The position numbers and the translations under genes were made by a program. Of a stretch of DNA of 64,000 nt, positions 42,401-48,450 are shown one piece after another. Origin of the DNA: Campylorhamphus procurvoides (Eukaryota > Chordata > Aves > Passeriformes > Dendrocolaptidae); NCBI GenBank assembly GCA_013396655.1, contig WBMV01004760.1, positions 2,301,767-2,365,766 on the forward strand, given 5' to 3'. Numbering within the stretch: the first letter of the stretch is position 1; every line of letters starts with the position of its first letter. The notes beneath the pieces were generated by a model, which saw nothing but the letters and a program-made list of their open reading frames with translations, ran no database searches and was not told where the DNA came from.

Positions 42401-43989
42401 TTCTTCCCACCCCCTGCCAGCCTATGATCCATATCCTCAAGAGTGCTCTAGGGGCCAGGAGAGTTCTGGCAAACCTTTCAACCATGCTCTGTTCCTATAT
42501 TTCAGCATCCATGATACAAGTTCTTGTAAGCTGGTGGAACCAGCAGCTCTGTACACACAGAGACCTCTTGCACCTAGGGAGAACAAACTGCTCTAGGGTG
42601 CAGCTGGATGGAGCGTGAATAAATGAGAGAGGACCATGATTCTGCCTATGGGAACCTAAACCCATACAGCTCTCTTAGGCAGATCCAGTTTTCAGGGTCA
42701 TCATGTGCAGAGCCAGGAGCTGAACTTGATGATCCTTATGGGTCCTTTCTAACTCAGAATATTCTCTGATACTATGATTTTCACAGGGAAGGGCCATTGC
42801 TGGCTCCATACACAATAAAAAACACATGCAAATTCAGTGTTCTGGCAGCAGCAGGACCAGAACTCCCATAGGCAGCAGCACAGTCCACCTTGGTGGGAGT
42901 GGACATAGTCAGGAGAAAAGGGAGTATGGTTTTACCACCCAGTCAGATAACTTTGCTTCACCTCTAAATGAAATTCACTTTTCAAAGGATATTTAAACAG
43001 CTCAGTACCATTCCTGAGCACTGAGAAGAGAATGAAAGCAGAGCACTAACCCAGTGCCAGCAGCCTAGTTCCCAGCATGCCCACTGTAGGCAACCTTTAC
43101 AGTTATGGCCCCATTTCCTGCCCCACCACGTTTCCTCTCAGTGTGTTTACCTTTAGGGGTGTGCTTCTCCAGGTCTGCCTGTCTCAGCAAAGACCGGTAC
43201 GTGGGAGGGCCAGCAGAAACACTCTGGAATGCAGCATTTGAGGGGAATGTCAGAGATAACAGAGTACAGTTGCAGCACAATGTGACCTGGGGTCATAGAG
43301 GTCCACACAGAAAGTGAGACTGTAAGAGTGACCTTACCAGATCTTTAGGGACAACAGAGACTGTGAGTAATGGTCAGGAAAGGCTCAGAGACACAAACAC
43401 GTGGAAACACTTCAGTCCAGTGCACAGAGGTAGGGATCTGTCAGCAGAGTGCACTCTGATGTCAGCTTAAGATGTGGACTGGGGGCTGATTAAGCAGCCA
43501 GTCATTTTGTTTTTACTACCAAATATCACCTGCAGTCACAACCACATGCCTGTCTTGCCACACTGGCATCCTAAACCCAGGGAATCATGGCAGTGCTATC
43601 TGGCCACTGAGGAAGGTAGCACAACCATGACCAGGATGAGCCTTATGGCTTCACTTTTTAAGGGTAAAGACCAAAATGAAGGGCTGGGACCTGGAGTGAG
43701 CCTATGTATGTCCATAACAGGGGTACCACTGGTCTTTTCATTTTAGGTCAGTGGTGGAAAAAGAATTGGTCTTTGCACTTACCCCTGAGCTACCGGAGGC
43801 TCCTGGAGCGAGGACATCTGTAGAAGATGTTTTCTGTCTAGAGGCCGAGTATGTTCTTGGCCCCTGGCCGGAGCTTTCAGGATGCAACAAGCCTGTTTCT
43901 GGACTGCAGTCCCTGCCTGAAGCCTCGTTGCCGGTATTGGGATGTCTCCTACCCACAAAGTCAATCAAATCCTTCCTTGCTTTCTCCAT
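290..43989 (-). CDS. DNAH1: Axonemal dynein heavy chain 1, 5' half (45 exons, partial)
   Basis: This gene encodes an inner-arm dynein heavy chain, the ATP-driven motor that slides doublet microtubules in motile cilia and sperm flagella. In humans, DNAH1 loss is known to cause sperm flagellar defects. Joining 45 minus-strand exons gives 2,403 codons from ATG 43989 with no internal stop, about 56% of the usual ~4,265 residues. Domains: N-terminal tail about 1-915; linker about 916-1480; AAA1 with Walker A GPAGTGKT at 1539-1546 and Walker B-like ACFDEFN at 1588-1594; AAA2 with GPTGSGKT at 1820-1827 and MFDGPVD at 1903-1909; AAA3 with GPTGTGKT at 2184-2191 and FFIDDMN at 2248-2254. Introns run from 99 bp to 2.5 kb. 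All are GT-AG except intron 42, which appears to be GC-AG. The gene continues past the left edge. DNAH3, DNAH7 and DNAH12 are the nearest alternatives, but the N-terminal and linker sequence fits DNAH1. The frame is intact, so this is a functional gene rather than a pseudogene. Confidence 0.96.
469..1929 (-). other. DNAH1: DNAH1 intron 44
   Basis: 1,461 bp. Searched for a missing exon because the joined exons 44-45 are about 13 residues shorter here than human DNAH1 as I recall it. None was recognised. Confidence 0.75.
1930..2103 (-). CDS. DNAH1: DNAH1 coding exon 44 (residues 2286-2344)
   Basis: Encodes [20 protein letters not shown] and [13 protein letters not shown], the conserved AAA3 [13 protein letters not shown] motif. 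Phase 1 at both ends. Confidence 0.96.
2224..2381 (-). CDS. DNAH1: DNAH1 coding exon 43, AAA3 Walker B (residues 2233-2286)
   Basis: Encodes [20 protein letters not shown] and [19 protein letters not shown], nearly invariant among axonemal heavy chains. Acceptor ttccag, donor gtatga. Phase 2 in, phase 1 out. Confidence 0.97.
3054..3214 (-). CDS. DNAH1: DNAH1 coding exon 42, AAA3 Walker A (residues 2180-2233)
   Basis: Encodes [20 protein letters not shown] and [20 protein letters not shown]. Phase 0 in, phase 2 out. The donor reads AAGAG|gcaaga, a GC rather than GT donor. The GC site gives a junction matching human [10 protein letters not shown] exactly. Confidence 0.94.
3663..3803 (-). CDS. 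DNAH1: DNAH1 coding exon 41 (residues 2133-2179)
   Basis: Encodes [20 protein letters not shown] and [11 protein letters not shown], the entry to AAA3. 47 codons, phase 0. Confidence 0.96.
4933..5037 (-). CDS. DNAH1: DNAH1 coding exon 40 (residues 2098-2132)
   Basis: Encodes [20 protein letters not shown] followed by an acidic run, matching human LTLLFPEEGLVFDYRLEDAG. 35 codons, phase 0. Confidence 0.95.
5325..5483 (-). CDS. DNAH1: DNAH1 coding exon 39 (residues 2045-2097)
   Basis: Encodes [20 protein letters not shown] and [12 protein letters not shown], matching human [20 protein letters not shown]. 53 codons, phase 0 at both ends. Confidence 0.95.
6106..6225 (-). CDS. DNAH1: DNAH1 coding exon 38 (residues 2005-2044)
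   Basis: Encodes [20 protein letters not shown] and [13 protein letters not shown]. The FVRSSVKE stretch matches human DNAH1 specifically. 40 codons, phase 0. Confidence 0.96.
6899..7093 (-). CDS. DNAH1: DNAH1 coding exon 37 (residues 1940-2004)
   Basis: Encodes [20 protein letters not shown] and [18 protein letters not shown], the conserved [13 protein letters not shown] motif of AAA2. Phase 0 at both ends, 65 codons. Confidence 0.97.
7202..7379 (-). CDS. DNAH1: DNAH1 coding exon 36, AAA2 Walker B (residues 1880-1939)
   Basis: Encodes [20 protein letters not shown] and [16 protein letters not shown]. The AAA2 Walker B-like FDGPVD is typical of dyneins and lacks the catalytic glutamate, so AAA2 is expected to bind but not hydrolyse ATP. 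Phase 2 in, phase 0 out. Confidence 0.97.
7380..9003 (-). other. DNAH1: DNAH1 intron 35
   Basis: 1,624 bp of AT-rich intronic sequence between the two AAA2 exons. No coding exon, RNA gene or clear repeat was recognised. Confidence 0.8.
9004..9158 (-). CDS. DNAH1: DNAH1 coding exon 35 (residues 1829-1880)
   Basis: Encodes [18 protein letters not shown] and [20 protein letters not shown], matching human [18 protein letters not shown] and [19 protein letters not shown]. Phase 0 in, phase 2 out. Confidence 0.97.
9641..9732 (-). CDS. DNAH1: DNAH1 coding exon 34, AAA2 Walker A (residues 1798-1828)
   Basis: Encodes [19 protein letters not shown] and GPTGSGKTK, the AAA2 P-loop. The exon breaks just after the P-loop. 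Phase 1 in, phase 0 out. Confidence 0.97.
9846..10032 (-). CDS. DNAH1: DNAH1 coding exon 33 (residues 1736-1798)
   Basis: Encodes [20 protein letters not shown] and [13 protein letters not shown], the link between AAA1 and AAA2. Phase 0 in, phase 1 out. Confidence 0.96.
10132..10218 (-). CDS. DNAH1: DNAH1 coding exon 32 (residues 1707-1735)
   Basis: Encodes [20 protein letters not shown] then KRENPDMDE, the conserved hYDFGxRAVKxV motif ending AAA1. 29 codons, phase 0 at both ends. The intron before exon 33 is only 99 bp. Confidence 0.96.
10379..10425. repeat. Perfect 19-bp inverted repeat with 9-nt loop
   Basis: Arms 10379-10397 and 10407-10425 are exact reverse complements (CTAGTCCTCAGTTGTACAG and its complement) around a 9-nt spacer. 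A further copy of the inner 10 bases (GTACAACTGA) follows at 10427-10436. It sits in DNAH1 intron 31 and would fold into a stable hairpin in the transcript. Confidence 0.95.
10721..10870 (-). CDS. DNAH1: DNAH1 coding exon 31 (residues 1657-1706)
   Basis: Encodes [20 protein letters not shown] and [19 protein letters not shown], the ALFRPVxMxxPD motif that follows the AAA1 sensor. Phase 0 at both ends, 50 codons. Confidence 0.97.
11183..11296 (-). CDS. DNAH1: DNAH1 coding exon 30, AAA1 sensor region (residues 1619-1656)
   Basis: Encodes [20 protein letters not shown] then DNLK, the universal dynein AAA1 sensor motif [17 protein letters not shown]. Phase 0 at both ends, 38 codons. Confidence 0.97.
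12363..12468 (-). CDS. DNAH1: DNAH1 coding exon 29, AAA1 Walker B (residues 1583-1618)
   Basis: Encodes [20 protein letters not shown] followed by [15 protein letters not shown]. The DE pair of Walker B is intact. Phase 2 in, phase 0 out. Confidence 0.97.
13510..13698 (-). CDS. DNAH1: DNAH1 coding exon 28, AAA1 Walker A (residues 1520-1583)
   Basis: Encodes [20 protein letters not shown], the AAA1 P-loop that carries the main ATPase activity in dyneins, and [20 protein letters not shown]. All catalytic P-loop residues are present. Phase 2 at both ends. Confidence 0.97.
14318..14431 (-). CDS. DNAH1: DNAH1 coding exon 27, start of AAA1 (residues 1482-1520)
   Basis: Encodes [17 protein letters not shown] and [19 protein letters not shown], the signature directly before the AAA1 nucleotide site. 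Phase 2 at both ends. Confidence 0.97.
14899..15062 (-). CDS. DNAH1: DNAH1 coding exon 26 (residues 1428-1482)
   Basis: Encodes [20 protein letters not shown] and [12 protein letters not shown], then [10 protein letters not shown] leading into the motor domain. Phase 0 in, phase 2 out. Confidence 0.97.
15697..15837 (-). CDS. DNAH1: DNAH1 coding exon 25 (residues 1381-1427)
   Basis: Encodes [20 protein letters not shown] and [16 protein letters not shown], the conserved end of the linker (WPGQVxIAGCQxxWT). Phase 0 at both ends, 47 codons. Confidence 0.96.
16734..16913 (-). CDS. DNAH1: DNAH1 coding exon 24 (residues 1321-1380)
   Basis: Encodes [20 protein letters not shown] and [19 protein letters not shown], matching human [17 protein letters not shown] and NVEDWLREVERSMKASVHD. 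Phase 0 at both ends, 60 codons. Confidence 0.96.
18004..18109 (-). CDS. DNAH1: DNAH1 coding exon 23 (residues 1285-1320)
   Basis: Encodes [20 protein letters not shown] and [11 protein letters not shown], the linker motif RFYFLSxDELLxILSQ. Phase 2 in, phase 0 out. Confidence 0.96.
18669..18790 (-). CDS. DNAH1: DNAH1 coding exon 22 (residues 1245-1285)
   Basis: Encodes [20 protein letters not shown] then RGSFPR, nearly identical to human DNAH1. Acceptor gttacag, donor gtaacc. Phase 0 in, phase 2 out. Confidence 0.96.
19469..19633 (-). CDS. DNAH1: DNAH1 coding exon 21 (residues 1190-1244)
   Basis: Encodes [20 protein letters not shown] and [15 protein letters not shown], the highly conserved linker stretch [20 protein letters not shown]. 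Phase 0 at both ends, 55 codons. Confidence 0.97.
19634..21246 (-). other. DNAH1: DNAH1 intron 20
   Basis: 1,613 bp intronic sequence between linker exons. Nothing further was recognised. Confidence 0.8.
21247..21459 (-). CDS. DNAH1: DNAH1 coding exon 20 (residues 1119-1189)
   Basis: Encodes [20 protein letters not shown] and [10 protein letters not shown], the linker segment that matches human [19 protein letters not shown]. Phase 0 at both ends, 71 codons. Confidence 0.96.
22365..22618 (-). CDS. DNAH1: DNAH1 coding exon 19 (residues 1034-1118)
   Basis: Encodes [35 protein letters not shown] and SKEYAIEN: the linker motif (LRNPGMRxRHWE) common to axonemal heavy chains. Phase 1 in, phase 0 out. 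Confidence 0.96.
22619..24486 (-). other. DNAH1: DNAH1 intron 18
   Basis: 1,868 bp intronic sequence. It contains two nearby TTGGCCAA-type (inverted CCAAT-like) motifs near 23,995-24,025 and a short TATATA tract near 24,150. No exon was recognised. Confidence 0.75.
24487..24685 (-). CDS. DNAH1: DNAH1 coding exon 18 (residues 968-1034)
   Basis: Encodes [20 protein letters not shown] and [11 protein letters not shown], the linker region W-rich segment, matching human KEFQPYLDLWTTASDWLRWS. Phase 0 in, phase 1 out. Confidence 0.95.
25675..25830 (-). CDS. DNAH1: DNAH1 coding exon 17 (residues 916-967)
   Basis: Encodes [18 protein letters not shown] and [16 protein letters not shown], the LYNNRE motif typical of the dynein heavy chain linker start. 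Phase 0 at both ends, 52 codons. Confidence 0.95.
26235..26400. repeat. T/G-rich low-complexity tract
   Basis: Long TTTG/TTGG-rich tract including a run of about 15 T, in DNAH1 intron 16. On the transcribed minus strand it is CA/A-rich. Confidence 0.9.
26982..27123 (-). CDS. DNAH1: DNAH1 coding exon 16 (residues 868-915)
   Basis: Encodes [12 protein letters not shown] and [19 protein letters not shown], matching human KWIASNWPSKIL and [19 protein letters not shown]. The acceptor gtgcag was chosen because it completes the split lysine from exon 15. Phase 2 in, phase 0 out. Confidence 0.94.
28530..28612 (-). CDS. DNAH1: DNAH1 coding exon 15 (residues 841-868)
   Basis: The shortest exon but one (83 bp). 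Encodes [20 protein letters not shown] then TEEDFTD, matching human VMDDYQVMDEFLYNLSSDDFND. Phase 0 in, phase 2 out. Confidence 0.93.
29405..29524 (-). CDS. DNAH1: DNAH1 coding exon 14 (residues 801-840)
   Basis: Encodes [20 protein letters not shown] followed by [16 protein letters not shown], matching human IEELAELREWMKGIPERL. Acceptor ctgcag, donor gtaagg. Phase 0 at both ends, 40 codons. Confidence 0.94.
30149..30374 (-). CDS. DNAH1: DNAH1 coding exon 13 (residues 725-800)
   Basis: Encodes [33 protein letters not shown] and [10 protein letters not shown], matching human SLPSSIIIGPFYI and KQSLSKKRKALATSVLDIL. Phase 2 in, phase 0 out. Confidence 0.95.
31332..31525 (-). CDS. DNAH1: DNAH1 coding exon 12 (residues 661-725)
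   Basis: Encodes [20 protein letters not shown] and [20 protein letters not shown], nearly identical to human DNAH1. Acceptor ttccag, donor gtaagt. Phase 0 in, phase 2 out. Confidence 0.96.
32097..32247 (-). CDS. DNAH1: DNAH1 coding exon 11 (residues 610-660)
   Basis: Encodes [20 protein letters not shown] and [18 protein letters not shown], matching human LVLDSSGVHY and NLFDKGILATHAVPQLEK. Acceptor ccacag, donor gtgaac. Phase 2 in, phase 0 out. Confidence 0.94.
33089..33387 (-). CDS. DNAH1: DNAH1 coding exon 10 (residues 511-610)
   Basis: The longest exon in the window (299 bp). It encodes [32 protein letters not shown] and [10 protein letters not shown], aligned with human VQMFLKDSWISSL...MLQDTLRFLV...WGDDLINSPY. 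Phase 0 in, phase 2 out. Confidence 0.94.
34625..34836 (-). CDS. DNAH1: DNAH1 coding exon 9 (residues 440-510)
   Basis: Encodes [20 protein letters not shown] and [14 protein letters not shown], matching human VSLLTRPEVITALSKVRAE and LEEFEQIQSQTFSQ. Acceptor gtgctag, donor gtgagc. Phase 1 in, phase 0 out. Confidence 0.94.
35659..35816 (-). CDS. DNAH1: DNAH1 coding exon 8 (residues 387-440)
   Basis: Encodes [20 protein letters not shown] followed by [14 protein letters not shown], matching human MNKINFDHVVSSKPETFSYV. Acceptor gtaacag, donor gtaggg. Phase 2 in, phase 1 out. Confidence 0.94.
37038..37290 (-). CDS. DNAH1: DNAH1 coding exon 7 (residues 303-387)
   Basis: Encodes [17 protein letters not shown] and [15 protein letters not shown], matching human CQYWVPRIQLLFCAEDP and LLLYNLYVDCMPSDG. 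Phase 1 in, phase 2 out. Acceptor ttctcag precedes [11 protein letters not shown]. Confidence 0.95.
37640..37752 (+). mobile_element. Probable degraded CR1 LINE fragment
   Basis: The stretch reading tggag-tctcttccctggaggtttttgagacagg resembles the CR1 region just before the 3' end (ttctctggaggt-ttcaagac). It is diverged and lacks a clear 3' tail. It sits in DNAH1 intron 6. Confidence 0.4.
37828..37989 (-). CDS. DNAH1: DNAH1 coding exon 6 (residues 249-303)
   Basis: Encodes [20 protein letters not shown] and [20 protein letters not shown], strongly conserved with human DNAH1. Acceptor ctctcag, donor gtgtgt. Phase 1 at both ends. Confidence 0.95.
39356..39488 (-). CDS. DNAH1: DNAH1 coding exon 5 (residues 205-249)
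   Basis: Encodes [20 protein letters not shown] and [13 protein letters not shown], nearly identical to the human tail segment VFDNEDFDCRTPREWINMGL. The exon is too short for a long open frame and was found by splice sites and homology. Phase 0 in, phase 1 out. Confidence 0.92.
40017..40173 (-). CDS. DNAH1: DNAH1 coding exon 4 (residues 152-204)
   Basis: Starts with an arginine run (RRRR) and contains [20 protein letters not shown] and VFPIYLPLK, matching human SLDIEQLLFSQGIDSNKLM...IFPIYLPLK. Splice sites aaacag and gtaaga. Phase 2 in, phase 0 out. Confidence 0.93.
40321..40372 (-). mobile_element. CR1 LINE 3'-end fragment, antisense
   Basis: Reads cagttggaagggacctacaa and then a diverged gatcatctagtccaa-like block, the antisense of the CR1 3' end. 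Short and degraded, in DNAH1 intron 3. Confidence 0.65.
40471..40645 (-). CDS. DNAH1: DNAH1 coding exon 3 (residues 94-152)
   Basis: Encodes the tail segment with [17 protein letters not shown] and [19 protein letters not shown], close to human YEPKVQVPFQVLPGQHPRK. Acceptor gtcttag, donor gtaagt. Phase 1 in, phase 2 out. Confidence 0.94.
40646..43150 (-). other. DNAH1: DNAH1 intron 2, the largest in the window
   Basis: 2,505 bp between N-terminal exons 2 and 3. It contains a CR1 3' tail near 42,712-42,781. Phase continuity between the flanking exons leaves no need for another exon. Confidence 0.8.
42712..42781 (+). mobile_element. CR1 LINE 3' tail
   Basis: Contains gagctgaacttgatgatcct, ggtcctttctaactcagaat and a terminal attctctgatactatgat, a diverged form of the CR1 terminal ATTCTATGA-type repeat. 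It is a 5'-truncated copy in DNAH1 intron 2. Confidence 0.8.
43151..43223 (-). CDS. DNAH1: DNAH1 coding exon 2 (residues 70-94)
   Basis: Encodes [20 protein letters not shown] followed by [17 protein letters not shown] matches human LLRQADLDKFTPR. Acceptor ttccag, donor gtaaac. It enters in phase 0 and leaves in phase 1. Confidence 0.9.
43783..43989 (-). CDS. DNAH1: DNAH1 coding exon 1 (residues 1-69, start codon)
   Basis: The ATG at 43989-43987 has A at -3 and G at +4, a strong Kozak context. The exon ends at donor GGG|gtaagtg. The stretch [15 protein letters not shown], joined to exon 2, matches human SDILSPG... in length up to LLRQADL. The frame stays open upstream of the ATG, so the true start could lie further 5'. 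A possible acceptor (ttcacag) would start this exon near 44007, leaving a short 5' UTR. The tail before SSTDVL is shorter than in human DNAH1 as I recall it. Confidence 0.8.
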
Positions 43990-44007
43990 CTTCTTAGGAG
44001 AATAATG

Positions 44008-47000
44008 CTGTGAAGCAACTCCGGGCTTACTACAAGTGGAAAGACATCGAGCCAGTCACACACTGTATATTTGGCACTTCTCCATGCCCTCCCCCATGCT
44101 GGATATCCTTGACTTGCTATGATGAGTGGGTAACAAGGTAGGTTCGATCCCCTGATTTGATACCAAGCTCTGCCTTCATGGCCTGGGAGCCATTGGTCTC
44201 AGTGGCTGACTCAATGGCTCACTAACCCTGGGGAAAGAGATCACTTTATTTTCCCAGATGGATTTTGGAGGTGGAAAACCAGCAGTACACGCATGAAAAG
44301 CTGCTTTCCTTAAGCAGCAGGGGCTTCCCGGATCTGTGGCAGCATTCAAAAGGCTGACAGGAGAATTCAAATAAACTGGGACTACAAGAGAAGTACTACT
44401 TTTGCTGCACCCAAATCCCTTAAAAACCTTGTCACACTCGACTCCAGTGGGAGTAGGCTACAGCCTAGGATACCAACACAGCTACTCCCAGGTGTAAGTC
44501 TGACTGTTCCATTTAAATAATTCACGACAGATGTTTAAGCATCGCCTAACTCATATTAAAATATAGCCAGGAGCTCCCCTCTTTCTCCTCCTGCAGGGGA
44601 TGTTTTTGCTGGTGATCTCAGCTCACAAATAACTTCTGCTTTTCCACCCTGGGAGATGCAAGTCCAGACAAATAGCCCAGCTGTACAGCTTTATTTTATA
44701 AAAAAACTTTGTGCACTGAGATACCAATTAAGAGCAGCATTCAGACTTCTGGAATGGGGATAATGCAATCCTTGATTTTAGGCCTGTCTAAACACAGAGA
44801 TGACTACTGTAACTAATTAGACCAGCTAAAGTGACACAAACCCCTCCAGCCTGCACACACATGCGCTGATATAATGATGCACACATACCCGTGTAGCTGA
44901 TTCCTATAAATTATGAGTCAAAGCTCTACATGGTGTATCCCAAAGGTACTCCAAGGGCAATACAGTTTATTGATCAATTCCTGCTCAGGGCTAAACCCAG
45001 ACTCCTCATCCAGCCCTACCTGACTAATGGTTTGCATCCTGCACCCTTGCTATGATCGTGCTTACTTCTGGAAGTCAAGCCTCTGCAACAGGAGACTTCC
45101 AGCTTCCCAAAGCTAAGTGCTGGAAAGATCTTGCCTGGACTTGCAGGCCACAGCTGGAACAGTATCTTCCTGGAGTCTCATCCTGACCTGGACACAGCAC
45201 CACGGCATCTGTTCATGCCATGCCCTCTCTGCTTTTGAATGGAGTGAAAACTCTGCCTATCCTATACTCTTGATGAGAGAAGGCAATCTTTTCAAAGTTT
45301 CACCTTGCTGCCTGTCTGTGAGAATGAATTGGGTACAGGCAGCAGAAAAAGCATTACATGCATGCCGGAGATAAGAGGGAATAACTGTGCTGGTTTATTA
45401 CTGCAGGTTCAAGCCAGAAGCCAATTTTGAGAGGTTGAATCAAAAAAGAAATCAGATAATAAATCAAGGTTACCATGATGCGAATCTTTTAAGTGAAATG
45501 GAGTAAACGAACAGATTGGAAAGACCTGGGAGTCGAGATCAATAATACCCCCTCCGCTCCTTCAAGCTAGAAAATCTCAAATCTCTCTCCTCTCAGCTTT
45601 GCTTTGGCATGGCAACTGGAACCTCACACCCTGAAGAATGAATTTTCCATGGAGGATTTTGTTTTTATTAGCTATTTTATGCTCTGGCCATATCTATTTT
45701 AGCAGCCCAGCAGGATTGATTGGTATCAGCCAAGATCCAAGGATTCCTGATGAATCACTGCTGGACTCTTTCATGCCTGCTGCACCAGCACAGAGAACAG
45801 CAGCAAGGTGTAATGACCCTGAAGTGCCTCTCCTGATATGTCACCTGAGCATCCTTGTCCTGGATGCAAGGCCAACATGGCTACATAACTTGCTGTACCT
45901 CTTAGGACCAGACTCCTAAACCCATCTGGTTCAAAAAAGCCAGTTCTAGGATGGGAGGTTCACCTGACCGTTAAGTAGGGTGAGTGACTGAGCCCATTCC
46001 CAATGCAGCATCACCGGCAATCTCTGTTTAAAACCAAAATAATGTGGCTGTTGCTGCTGACAGCCAAATTTCCAAGATGGGGGAAGTGTATAGCAAACCA
46101 GCCCACAGCAGGCCTAATTCTTTGCGACTTTGTTCCCTGTGTACTCACTCACCCCTCTGAGTCCTTCCTGAGCACTTATATCAAAATAAAACAGACCCCT
46201 ACTCAGTGTCCAGTTCAAAAACATCCATCATGCTCTCCTAGCTGCACAGAGGGGAGGTCTGCTGTTTGCAACTGCAAAAAAAACCCCTGACACATCATCC
46301 AAAATAAAGAACAAAACCAGGCCTCCAAAGTTATCCCAAACAAAATTAGTAAAACAGCTTGTCTGAGTGCCCTAAAGCTGATATAGATATGGGAGAACCA
46401 CTAAGTACAAAGGGAACCCTACTCTCCTGCCCCCTCAGCTGCTGGAATATGGCTGGGTTTTCCAGCAAGGAGGTTTCCCAGAGCACGATGGGGAGCTCAC
46501 TCCAGTGCCAGCTAGCAGGTGGTTTGGTGATCTCATCCAGCTCTCAGCAATGGTCTCCAGGCTGGTTTAAAAGAAGAGAAGAGAGACCTCTCTCTTTTAT
46601 TCAGCCTAGCTGCTGAGCCAACAGGATTACTGCAGAGCAGAGTCTCTAACTCTACGACCAGCACCGCCTGCCTTCCCACACCCCTGAAAGAATGAGCAGC
46701 ATATAGACCTAAGACTATCCTCCCCTCCCTCCGAGGGTGACCCCAGACCTCATCCCTGGGCAGCAGAACTTGGCATAGATTACCAAGGCTTAAGGAAGCG
46801 AACACCCTCCATCCTGCAGCTCCTCTGCCTGCCTCAATAACCCTTCACTCCCCACTGCCTCTGCACATCTGGGAGCACCCCTCTGCTCTTCAATAGCAAA
46901 CATCTGCCTGGCACCCAACTGTCCCAGCTTTAGTTATAGTAAGCTTGGAAAATCTTTCCCTGGCTGCTGAAACATGTATCTTTGCAGCAGTGCAGTCATG

Positions 47001-47689
47001 CTCTCTCACACCTGAAAAGCATGTTTCCTAGATATACCAGGTACAATGTATTATGCTAAACTGAACTATTCAAAACTAGAGCATATTCTTATGGCACTGC
47101 TGACACAACACTAGCTACAGCGTCTGTGTGTCATTGTGGCAAAACTATAATTACAATTTCTCGGTAAATCCAGGCTTTACACATCCAAGAAGTCAAACTC
47201 CCACGTGTCTTGCTCAACGTCTGGTATGAGCTTTTTGATCTGTTGCCTCTACTTCAATTCTTTGATCCAAAGCTTTGACAAAATGGGACTCTTTTCTTTC
47301 AAATAAGGTTCAAAATGGCTAAAAATTGCAACAGAAAATGAGAATAGTACTTTAAATATCATCTAGCCCCTAAGCAAAACTGCAGATTGAAATCTAGTAT
47401 TTTTCTGAAATCTATTTACCTGTGGATAGCCAGAACCCCAGCTACTACACCATCTGGATACCAACATGCAGAAATTCCTTCTTATAATTTAAGCCATACA
47501 ATATAAGCTCTGACAAGGTGATGCACTCTCAACAAACTGCTTTAAACATCACCCCGTACTTCAAATCCCTTCTACTTTAAAAAGAGAGTTGAAAGTAATT
47601 TCGAGTTTTATAGCAGCCCATTCCCTCCAACAACTCGCCGGGTTTTAAAATTGATTTTCCTCCGGGTTTTTAAATGCATTCCTTTCTCC
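44008..47689. other. DNAH1 5' flank or first intron, no gene seen
   Basis: No recognisable coding exon. If transcription starts in the CpG island, this is intron sequence. An AT-rich block near 44,500-44,930 (CTAATTAG, TTATTTTATAAAA) has the look of a regulatory element but is not assigned. Confidence 0.6.
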
Positions 47690-48179
47690 CCGGGAAAGCA
47701 TCACCTGGCCGGGAGGGGAACAGCAGGACGGGCGGCAGGCGCTGCTCGTTGCACCTGCACACCTTTTTGGGGTCACAGGTGTGGGGGGCGCTGAGAGACA
47801 CCCCGCCAGCCCCCCGGGCCGAGCCTCCAGCAATGTTTGCCCCGTTTAGGAGGCACGGCACGAACGAGGGAGGCGACGCTGTCTGTTCCACCCCCGACCA
47901 GCCCGGGGTGCGGGGGATGCAGCCCCGGGGCTGTTTAACGTGCGGGGGTGCGGGAGCAGCTCCCGGAGCCCGTGCCCCGGCCCGGCAGGGAAGAACAGCC
48001 CGCTCCCAGTGCCCTCAGCAGCCCCAGCCCTTCCCGACATCTCCACGGGATCCCTCAGCACCCACACCTGCCCACAGGGCGGCCTCCCGCCCGCCACGGG
48101 GGGCTCCGCTGAAACCCCCCAGCCCTGCTCGGAGCTCCGGGTGCCCTGCCCGGCCCTGCGGGTACGGGTAGGGGTACAG

Positions 48180-48233
48180 GGATGGGTCCGGGTACGGGGA
48201 TGGGTCCGGGTACGGGGATGGGTCCGGGTACGC
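48180..48233. repeat. 18-bp GC-rich tandem repeat, three copies
   Basis: Unit GGATGGGTCCGGGTACGG, three near-perfect copies starting at 48180, 48198 and 48216, preceded by a degenerate GGGTAC-rich stretch. The G-runs could form quadruplexes. It lies in the CpG island next to the X-box-like site. Confidence 0.9.
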
Positions 48234-48268
48234 ACCGGCCGAGCCCAGCCCGCCCCGACGCCGCGCTC

Positions 48269-48282
48269 GTTGCCACGGCAGT
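48269..48282. promoter_or_regulatory. RFX X-box-like site in the CpG island
   Basis: GTTGCCACGGCAGT: the left half-site GTTGCC is perfect, the right half has two changes from GGCAAC. RFX factors control ciliary genes through X-boxes, so the location fits a DNAH1 promoter. The site is upstream of most plausible minus-strand start sites in the island. Confidence 0.45.
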
Positions 48283-48450
48283 GAGGGGAGGGCTCAAAGC
48301 TCTCCGCTCCCCCCCCCGCGGGTCGTTGGGCTGGTCCAAAGGAGGCGCCGGGCAGCGCGGGCCGGGCGGCACCACGGCCAGGGGTGGGGGGGGAGCGCCC
48401 GGCTGGGGTGGCCCCGGCCCGCTGGTGCCTCCGCAGCGACACCGCAAAGC

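Larger units (their letters stand above)
47690..48450 (-). promoter_or_regulatory. DNAH1: CpG island, probable DNAH1 promoter
   Basis: A sharp change to GC-rich sequence with many CpG dinucleotides, the only such block in the window. It lies about 3.7 kb upstream of the first DNAH1 coding exon. Several potential minus-strand donors (such as CCAG|gtgatg near 47,704) would allow a non-coding first exon splicing to the acceptor near 44,008. It could also serve an unseen transcript on the plus strand. The promoter assignment is inference from position and composition. Confidence 0.6.

Noticed and set aside
290..43989. Assignment to DNAH3, DNAH7 or DNAH12 instead of DNAH1
   Set aside because: The AAA core is similar in all, but the N-terminal tail, linker and segments such as FVRSSVKE and [14 protein letters not shown] follow DNAH1.
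47846..48442. 198-codon open frame on the minus strand in the CpG island
   Set aside because: Open because GC-rich sequence has few stops; composition is Pro/Arg/Gly-rich, partly made by the 18-bp repeat, with no domain.
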